Part shown: positions 57,098 through 64,000 of the stretch, one piece after another | How positions within the stretch are numbered: position 1 is the first letter of the stretch | Layout: every line of letters starts with the position of its first letter | Assembly: GCF_023078275.1 (NCBI RefSeq) | Contig: NC_062981.1 | Span: forward strand, 23,050,846 to 23,114,845 | Source of the DNA: Leguminivora glycinivorella | Taxonomy: Eukaryota; Arthropoda; Insecta; Lepidoptera; Tortricidae | DNA: 64,000 nt | Direction of reading: 5' to 3' | Translations under genes and position numbers: made by a program | The notes under the pieces: model-generated | Database searches by the model: none | Told to the model about the DNA's origin: nothing | The model's input: the letters and a program-made list of their open reading frames with translations, nothing else

Positions 57098-57128
<31 letters not shown>
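57097..57128. repeat. (AGT)10 microsatellite
   Basis: About ten tandem AGT units followed by aaaacac. Confidence 0.95.
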
Positions 57129-57129
<1 letters not shown>

Positions 57130-57600
57130 AAACACTTTTCCCCTCACTAGCTCGGAAACACGTGTTTTGTCCTTTAATACCAGCGGGTAAAAACGCATTT
57201 TATCCACTAGTGGGTAAAGTAATTTGACCTTGAATAAAGTCAATTTAACTGCTTTTAAGTTGATAAAAGTAGGTGAATCTAGTAATAATGATGATTTACC
57301 ACCTGTGGAACTACTGGAAGCAGTATTAAACGCATTTTTAGCGTTGTAGTTTCCTCGCTGTAGTGAGGGGAAAAGTTTTGTGCTACACTCGGGTGCAAAT
57401 GTATTTTACTTCTCGTGTGTAAAAAAACTCGCAAGTTCAGGATTCTATTCTCGAACCAACTATAGAATCCTTTCACTTGCTCGTTTTTCAATTCCACACT
57501 CGGCGTTAAAATACAACTTTGCCCCCTTGTATAACAAATAACTATTATTGTACCAGAAAATAATACAACACACAAGAAAAAGAACTTATCACTAGTACAA
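57130..57600. other. possible interspersed repeat with cccctcactagctcgg block
   Basis: cacttttcccctcactagct, acgtgttttgtcctttaata and tatccactagtgggtaaagt on the left, and tgctacactcgggtgcaaat with cacttgctcgtttttcaatt on the right, are words I associate with a lepidopteran repeat. Boundaries and class are not established. Confidence 0.3.
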
Positions 57601-57682
57601 AGGCGAACTTATCCCTTTAAGGGATCTCTTCCAAGGAGGAAAAGAGAAAGAAGAAGAAAGGGAAGGAAGAGGAGAAGGGAAG
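57600..57682. repeat. purine-rich (GA)-type low-complexity tract
   Basis: From about 57632 to 57680 the strand is almost entirely A and G (aggaggaaaagagaaagaag and similar). Confidence 0.8.
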
Positions 57683-57750
57683 TTAATTTTATTATAATAT
57701 ATTGATGAATTTAAATCTAAGTAATTAAACATACCATACTGAATAACCTA

Positions 57751-58262
57751 TACAGGGTGAAATAAAAAGGATCAGCCATCAGAATAGTGACTTTTGAGGT
57801 CATAGGAACAACTTTTATTATGGAACCAATGCTGAAATCGCAAAAAAATGGCTGTTCAATATATTCTGACTGAAGCGATGTGGTTCATTAAGAACAGCCA
57901 ATTTTTTTTCGCGATTAAAGCTTTGCTTTTCATAATCACATTGGCTTCAGGACACCATCGCGTGCGCAGACTTCTGGCCGAAGGGTGTGGTATTTCGGCA
58001 GTTCCGGGGCAACCTGCCGAATCCTACGCCGAGTCAGACGACGCAACGGAGCCACGCTGTTACGTCGTCGCCCAAATCTAATGTTTAATTTGTTTATTTT
58101 TTGTATGTCTTTTGTCTTGTTTTGTATTTTGTAGTTTCACAGTGGCTTGGTGTTAACTGTAATGCTGTGTTACTTTTTGATTAAATAAATAAATAATAAA
58201 AGTTAGGACCTCAAAATCACTCTGCAAAGTACGGTTGGTCCTTTTTATTTTAACCCAGTATA
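57751..58262. mobile_element. TIR MITE carrying a nested retroelement tail
   Basis: Left end tacagggtgaaataaaaagg, then gacttttgaggtcatagg. The right end on the other strand reads tactgggttaaaataaaaag, then attttgaggtcctaac. The arms match over ~70 bp with differences, and TA lies at the ends, so mariner-like. The middle (~57920-58195) is different: a GC-richer block with tacgtcgtcgcccaaatcta, then tttcacagtggcttggtgtt and an (AAAT)n end, which looks like a LINE 3' end inserted into the MITE. Confidence 0.65.
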
Positions 58263-59090
58263 TGTTTGCTTTATTAGAAGTAAACTCTGTATGCGTTATA
58301 TAACCGACTCTTTACTGACGATATTTCATAATTTTATCTCCTCCAAAAAGTAGGCACAATTGTAACTTCTGTATACAGCTCCAGTTATTACTTTAACTAA
58401 GGACGTAAGTTTTCCTCTTACATTTGTGGAAGTAGAATGTTACTTCATAATGGAACAACTTACTGTTCGCATTGTGGTATAGATATGGAAATTGCAAACG
58501 AATTTTATTCACAATAGAAGATGACAGGACATTTTTATGTACAAAGTTTTTTGTTTCTGATTACTTAAAATATTTTAGAGCAATGTAACAATCATTAACA
58601 AACAATTTAATATAATAAATAAATCATTTATTTCGAGCAAGTTACATTCATAATATTTGTTAGTAAAAAAAAAACTGAATTCTAAGGTATGTGTTAGTGC
58701 TTAAGCCTAAGAATACTTATATACTTAACTAAGTATATTTTCTTTTTTCTGAGTACGGCACATGTAGCCGACTGCAGCGTAGCAAAAAGGGGGAGTCCAA
58801 CCTGTCCCCTATCATCTTCATGACGATGTTGGGGCTGGCGCGCACCCGGCGCACCAGGGATGCTGCTCTCTTTACATAGCTAGAATAGAATAAAGCTAGC
58901 TCTATTCGCTTTTTTGAAGAGGATAGTAATTTTCGTAGGATAGTAGTTTCTCTGTATTCGTAAACCTAATGAATGTTTTCGCCCCTTCAAAGGGTTAATA
59001 TACGGTTTAAAATAGAGCTTTCCTGAGCTAAACTGAATTTGATTTTACTGTGTTTCTAACTGAGTTTGGTCTTTCCCTGTTCTAGTACAT
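58263..59090. other. unassigned DNA
   Basis: A GC-rich block at ~58750-58870 (gtagccgactgcagcgtagc, ggggctggcgcgcacccggc) stands out from AT-rich surroundings. It may be a retroelement remnant, but no frame is recognisable. Confidence 0.3.
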
Positions 59091-59092
59091 TG

Positions 59093-59223
59093 TGTAACAA
59101 GGGAAGGAAGTTGTATATTACTAACTCGAGTCTTTAAATCGCTCCGGCAAGCTGTCCCGATTTAACTAACTCTCGTTAGTAATATTCATATTCCCCGAGT
59201 TACACACAATGTTTTTCATCACA
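59093..59223. repeat. nested palindromic element, core orientation B
   Basis: Outer arms tagtacattgtgtaacaagg and gagttacacacaatgttttt lie in the same direction as at 9124-9264. The 75-bp core (59113-59187) is the reverse complement of the core at 9155-9229 with few differences: tattactaactcgagtcttt on the left and ctctcgttagtaatattc on the right. Confidence 0.75.
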
Positions 59224-59721
59224 AAATAAAAAATATGTAAATAGATGTGAAAAAATATTTAAGGTACTAGAAATTTTATTATTCCCTTGGGAGAACGATT
59301 TTTCTATAACTCACGCTCCGCCTGCGTGAAATAGCACATTTAGTTTGCGGGTGTGGTGAAAATTATATTATGTCTTTGTAATAGTTTTAGCAATAAATAA
59401 AATATTATTAAGGTAGTTAATAATGAATTATTCTTCCATCTGAATATCTTTATCTTTGTCTTAAAGCATGGCGACCAAAATGCCGTTTCCCTTATTAAAT
59501 CTTCTCCTGTTAACTGCCTTTCCGTCTCCGTCTTTATTTTAACTCGAGACAAACAGTCTGGCTGCGTTTTTGTTAAATCTACTTATAAAGTCTATATCTC
59601 GGCCTCTAGCCAAAAGTACCGTCGTTGACGGTGCGTGGCAAATTATAATACTCACTAGGGTGTGTGGCCAAAGATACGCAACTGTGTGACTCGCGGAAAT
59701 AACAGGGTATTCTCACAAAGA

Positions 59722-60005
59722 GGTGTTGAAAACCTGATTGTCAAAAATGTTGATATTTTTTGTACTCCGTAAGTCGTTTAGTTTAGAGCCACTAGCGGAT
59801 TTAATCCCGATGATAAAAGAAATACCCAAAATTACTGTGTACACAACGTAAAATATCATGAACATGTTAAAAAAACTGTACAAAAATGTGATGTAATGGT
59901 AACTGAATAGGATATATTTTTATGATGAAAATGGAAAATGCTGTTGATTCTAGAAGAAATGAGTCAAAGAATACTAGAAGTTGTGTGAATCAGGTTTTCA
60001 ACACC
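59722..60005. mobile_element. 284-bp MITE with 18-bp perfect inverted ends
   Basis: ggtgttgaaaacctgatt (59722-59739) and its exact reverse complement aatcaggttttcaacacc (59988-60005). Weak matching continues outside (caaag and ttttgg). It is non-coding and AT-rich inside. The target duplication is not clear. Confidence 0.6.
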
Positions 60006-60037
60006 TTTTGGCGAAATTTTTTAGCTCCTATATATAG

Positions 60038-60039
<2 letters not shown>

Positions 60040-60071
<32 letters not shown>
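60040..60071. repeat. (GT)n microsatellite
   Basis: About sixteen GT units. Confidence 0.95.
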
Positions 60072-60073
<2 letters not shown>

Positions 60074-60078
60074 CAAAG

Positions 60079-60367
60079 ACATATGTAACTGCGTATAGAC
60101 GGAGAAAGTCTAAGAAAAAAACGTACCTCAAAACCATATTGCAAAAAGGTACAGTGGCCAAGATGACGTTATACCTTTGGGGAACGCTCGGATAGATGGC
60201 GCTAATAAAAGTATTTGACATTTTAACACATAGCAAGCTAAGAATATGGGCCAAATTATCAAAACTGAGGTTCAAAAATGTTAGCCTGTGTCGTGGCATG
60301 GCAGTCTATGCACTGTGATTACACATTTTACTTTGAAAGTAACTCTATAATACTCAATCCTCTTTGG
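60079..60367 (+). repeat. ~290-bp 'ccaaagaggatcga' repeat, copy 3
   Basis: acatatgtaactgcgtatag, gagaaagtctaagaaaaaaa, tcaaaactgaggttcaaaaa, gcagtctatgcactgtgatt, ending actcaatcctctttgg. Same orientation as copy 2. Confidence 0.8.
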
Positions 60368-61221
60368 TGTGTATACACCACGTGTCAACGTCTGTTCTCT
60401 TGGCTACGGGCCTAGGTCCATTGTCTATCGTGCAACCCCTCGGGCACAAAACTTTCCACTTAATTGGAAATTACCCAAATACCGCAGAAATAGAAATTGA
60501 ATCATCCCGGCTATTTCCCCGGGAACCCATATTTTCTATAATGATCGGGGCTTGGAAAGCGATTGAAGTTATTAAGTGATTGATATTTTTACGCTGACTT
60601 TAGAGTATTTTTAATTACTTTAAATTTGCTGAGTTTGATTGCGATCTTATTTAAAGAGAAATAAAGCAAATAAATTAAACGAAATTGAAGCAAATACAAT
60701 TTGTATTTCATTGAGCTAACTACTTAGCAAACGAATGTTAACTGTGGTGTAAAATAAATGACAACACAGTTGAGTTACTACAAATATTTTATATCAAATC
60801 AAATCCTAAATCACGGCATAATTTGTGTATGCGGCGTTAATCACTTTTTTATATTTGTTGAAAATATTTAATAATTGCTACGCTAAAATATTAGGTACAC
60901 GTACAAAAGAACTCACAAAAAAAGAACACAACATAAACATTTTCAAATTACCATAAAGTTTAACTAAACAGTTTGAATAAACGATACAACACTCTATTGT
61001 AAAGTTAAAAACTGTTACGAACTAAAAACACACTTATAAGTGGTTCCACATACACAAAAATTGCACTGTACTACTTCCAAATGTGTTTGGTCACAAAACT
61101 TTTCAAAACAAACGGCATACAGTATAAAAGATAATCGGGAACTAAACCAATTTTAAACCCTCTCGCGACCTAACTTGGTGAATTTAAATAGCTAGATGCC
61201 AATTCTGTATAACATTTTTGT
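60368..61221. other. AT-rich DNA, nothing recognised
   Basis: A 71-codon frame at 60364-60579 has no recognisable signature. The remainder is very AT-rich with no repeat family recognised. Confidence 0.4.
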
Positions 61222-61408
61222 AGGGCAATTGTAACTGATCCATTTTTTCCATTACTGCACTATGATATAGAGTTGTACATGTATCCACTGAATACGCCTA
61301 CCATATATAACCGGTGGACACTCTATTTAATAATGCAAATACTGTAGAACATGGAGAAAATGGACCAGTTGTATTTGCACCCCCATTAAGACTTGGCCCG
61401 CTGTTCGT
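61222..61408. mobile_element. diverged relative of the mariner-like MITE at 11915
   Basis: Shares tgatccattttttccatta-like, tgtatccactgaatacgcc, ccggtggacactctattta and aaaatggaccagttg words, in the same order as 11915-12132. The left terminal sequence is missing and the right end (cttggcccgctgtt) is degraded. Confidence 0.65.
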
Positions 61409-61885
61409 TACGGTATGGCTCATAGCAAAAGTGTAGGGCGAATTTATCAATGAATTCATTCATAACCTCTCCATGCAATTTCACAGCTCATTGTAAATGG
61501 TAGTGTGGTGTGTCCCCCCCCTCCCCCTCCTCTTGGTCATGGGATTGGTTAATTTATTTATGCAGATAAAATGTTTGATAAAATAAACCAAAATAATATC
61601 AAAACTATACAAATTTGGTATAGCAAAATTAGTCACGAGACAGAAGCACAATGGAAGGAAAAAATATGAACCTCAAAAACCAATTTGAAAGTTTGAAACT
61701 TAGCAATGTTCGTCAAGTACGTTTAAGAAGCAATTAAAGAAAATTCTTCGTAACTGTATTAAATTGAATCATGCTCCGCAGTGCGCAGAAAATAACAGTG
61801 CGTATTCTGGTTTCAATTATTTCATAGCTGTCCATAAAAATTTTACTTACATTATTTTAAATATTCACATTCTCCGCCCGTCCCC
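61409..61885. other. unassigned DNA
   Basis: Contains a C-rich low-complexity run at ~61514-61530; otherwise AT-rich with nothing recognised. Confidence 0.35.
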
Positions 61886-62130
61886 CCTGTGTGGTGACGG
61901 GTTAAGAATTTCACCACTCCCTTTCTTCCCGTGGGTGTCGTAGAAGTCGAATGTGGGATATGGGTTAATTCGTGGCATAGGCGAGAGCCTGGCAACCTGT
62001 CACTACAATGTCATAGTTTTGTTTTCTTTCAACCCCTTGCCAAGAGTGGCACTGAAACTGGAGTAGTTTCATGTGCTCTGCTTACCCCTTTATGGGACAC
62101 AGGCGTGATAGTATGTATGTATGCATGTAT
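61886..62130 (+). mobile_element. LINE 3' tail ending in (GTAT)n, copy 4
   Basis: cctgtgtggtgacgggttaa, cccgtgggtgtcgtagaag, ggcaacctgtcactacaatg and tgccaagagtggcactgaaa, then GTAT/GCAT repeats. It is co-extensive with copy 2 (18491-18737), so both may start at the natural end of a short element or at a preferred truncation point. Confidence 0.7.
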
Positions 62131-63000
62131 TAAAATTCTGCTGTTAGAACTTATACCTACTCGTGTTTAAACTTTCAAATTATTTTGTTACTTGTAGAAG
62201 TTGGTCTACATAATTAATATAAAGTTAGTTAAAAGTCTGTTAGTAACTTAATAATTTAAATTATAGTCTAATATCAAAGTTAAGACAATTAAGTCAAAGG
62301 TATATACAAAATATCTGTATCAACTAGAGGTAAAATAAACTTCTTGGCATAAACGAGAACATGACATTAGTTTAATATGCGTTTCAATAGAACGTAATTT
62401 TACTTTAGTATAATATAGTCCCTAAATTTTTTATTAAAAAAATGGCAACAAGAATCTTAACAAAATAAATCGAAAAAGGAACCTGAAATTGTTACAACGC
62501 ACAGTGGTGCGACATGAGGAAACAACGCGGCAACTTCTAACTCGATTCCGACTCTGGATAAAACTTTAATACGCTCCTTACGACATATTAAAAACAGAAA
62601 ATAAACTTATTTTACGTATTTATTACATTGTTTTAAAGACTCTTAAGTTTTGTAACTAGATTTATTTATTTGTAATTGGACGGTGTTATGGAATAGCGAA
62701 CTGTAACAGACCGACATCTACAGTCAATTATTTAACGTTTTAATTCAGTTAGATAATTTAACTTTTCAATATTGAATTTCGCGCGTTATCTTGGGATTGT
62801 AGACGTGACGCTCAATTGAACGCCATCTATGAATGGTGTAGGGAACTATTAGGTCGATTCGTTTTGATTCATTGATTGCTACCCTGCGGACTTAACGTAA
62901 ACATTTAAAATAAATTATTTAATCTAATCTTTGTTCAACAAAATAATTAATGATCTTCTATTTTACTGACTTTCTTATTAAAGTAATGCCGGGAGATCGA
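62131..63000. other. AT-rich DNA, nothing recognised
   Basis: No repeat family, palindrome or coding signal was seen. Confidence 0.4.
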
Positions 63001-63029
63001 TTCAATTGCGCGGGAATCTATAACCACCA

Positions 63030-64000
63030 ATCTTATGTTAACATTGAAGATATTGACCAATCAGGACACGGTATTTTGATAAGTCCGATGAGGGATTGGT
63101 GAAAACAAGAGGGGGAAGCGGATGTAAGACCGAGTGAGGGACCGTTAAGAGAGAAGGCATAAAACAAAGGGAAAGGAGATTTTAGGGGCTTTTTCCGTCG
63201 GCAGAGCGTCGAGACAGTAGGGAATTCTGTGAGTGTTAGTTTGTAAGGAAAACGTGTAATAAGCTTGTTCACAGACACGAGGTCTAGCTGCCGCCATCGG
63301 AAGATTCAAAGGATGAAGAAAACCAACGGCTGTGTCGGGCGAGACATTGCATGCGGCATGTCGTGACAAGCTGAGCGTTGGCGCGAAGGACAGCATCATG
63401 CCGCCATGAGGTTTCAAAAGAGCTACGTTTCACAGGTTCCGGGGTTACTGTGAGTGTTCAGGTTCCTTATCTATTTCCTTTACAGCACACCATCTGTAAG
63501 ATCTGGGTCACTGTTGAATAGTCTGCAGCCATGTCGGTTGAAATGTAAGTTACATAGTTAACTATGGGCGCAAATATCTTCGTGCTACCTATTATCTTCG
63601 TGAGGAATTCCAAAGACAGCGTGGCTATCGAGGCAGCTTCCACAACGACTATTTATCATTAGCGTCATGATTACTGTGAGTATTCAGTATTCTTAAACCT
63701 GAAGGCATGCTGACCGAGACACGTCATATAGTCCTAACATGGGCGTGAGTATCTAATTGCTATCGCCTTGTGAGGGAGACTAGGACAGAGCTTGTGTCAA
63801 AGATGGACGGCACATGGTTGGGGCTTCTACATTCACGTGGGCGAGTGGAGCCACGTAAGTCTACCTACCACGAGGTGGACGTGACATTGGATAACACTGG
63901 CATGGTACGTTAATTTAAATATTTAGTTGTTGGTTGTTATTCAACTTTGTGCATACCCATAGGTTATAGTGATCGCGTACTTATTAGTAAGATCGTATAT
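63030..64000 (+). other. moderately GC-rich region with splice-like signals
   Basis: Composition changes sharply from the AT-rich DNA before it. Donor-like words (ttactgtgagt at 63443 and 63668, atctgtaagat at 63493, aatgtaagtta at 63543, cacgtaagtc at ~63850) and acceptor-like words (tatttcctttacag at ~63474-63487, gtctgcag at ~63523) occur close together. A partial internal duplication relates 63440-63600 to 63665-63770. This could be the 5' end of a host transcript or the start of an unrecognised element. No long frame supports a protein. Confidence 0.25.

Noticed and set aside
57848..58081. 77-codon frame as a small secreted protein
   Set aside because: It runs from MITE sequence into a nested retroelement end, so the hydrophobic start and the GC-rich end have different origins.

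Overview
The window looks like nuclear DNA of a moth or butterfly (Lepidoptera). It is AT-rich and has almost no long open frames. Nearly every recognisable segment is a repeat type I know from lepidopteran genomes: RTE-type LINE 3' ends with (GAT)n or (AAGT)n tails, a LINE tail ending in (GTAT)n, a tRNA-derived SINE, Helitron-like copies ending in CTAGT, mariner-like, hAT-like and Harbinger-like MITEs, and the 'gggttccgta' and 'gaaataaaactatgg' families. Family names rest on recalled patterns and visible hallmarks (target-site duplications, inverted termini, motifs), not on a search. I found no convincing intact host protein gene, rRNA or functional tRNA.

Layout. 1-16.8 kb: a patchwork of old elements. 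It includes an RTE reverse transcriptase pseudogene (5.3-6.6 kb) split by a hAT-like insertion with a preserved target duplication, several MITEs, a SINE, minisatellites and a CA/GCAC microsatellite. 17.35-18.27 kb: a 916-bp foldback element with 345-bp, almost identical inverted arms made of tandem ~155-bp units, flanked by a perfect 8-bp duplication. 19.5 and 21.4 kb: two short perfect palindromes (84-bp and 54-bp arms), each flanked by a 14-bp direct repeat; the second carries a tRNA-like core. 22-26.5 kb: nested small insertions, a 123-bp GC-rich minisatellite, a hAT-like element with perfect 8-bp duplications, and a Helitron-like copy.

27.03-50.19 kb is the outstanding object: one 23.15-kb structure filling 36% of the window. 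Two near-identical ~230-bp caps lie in inverted orientation at its ends, and a 9-bp direct repeat (cttacaagt) flanks it. Everything between is a 165-bp satellite: about 24 monomers in one orientation, then an abrupt switch at 31,118 and about 114 monomers in the other. The array has nested higher-order duplications (offsets of 6,614, 2,488 and 1,650 bp). I interpret it as a giant non-autonomous foldback transposon whose subterminal repeats have expanded into a satellite; the 9-bp duplication recalls Drosophila Foldback and Mutator-like elements. No transposase is present in it.

50.9-54.6 kb: a two-level nest. A 5'-truncated RTE-type 3' end (18-bp duplication) was split by a 3.29-kb Jockey/CR1-group LINE (7-bp duplication). 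That LINE's endonuclease-reverse transcriptase frame is nearly complete, with one stop codon and one frameshift. 54.6-64 kb: more old repeats, including a second copy of the 9.1-kb element in which only the 75-bp core is inverted, and a final kilobase of moderately GC-rich DNA with splice-like signals that could be the edge of a host transcript or an unrecognised element.

The elements do not form a pathway. What unites the window is recurrent inverted-repeat architecture at every scale, from 54-bp arms to a 23-kb foldback.
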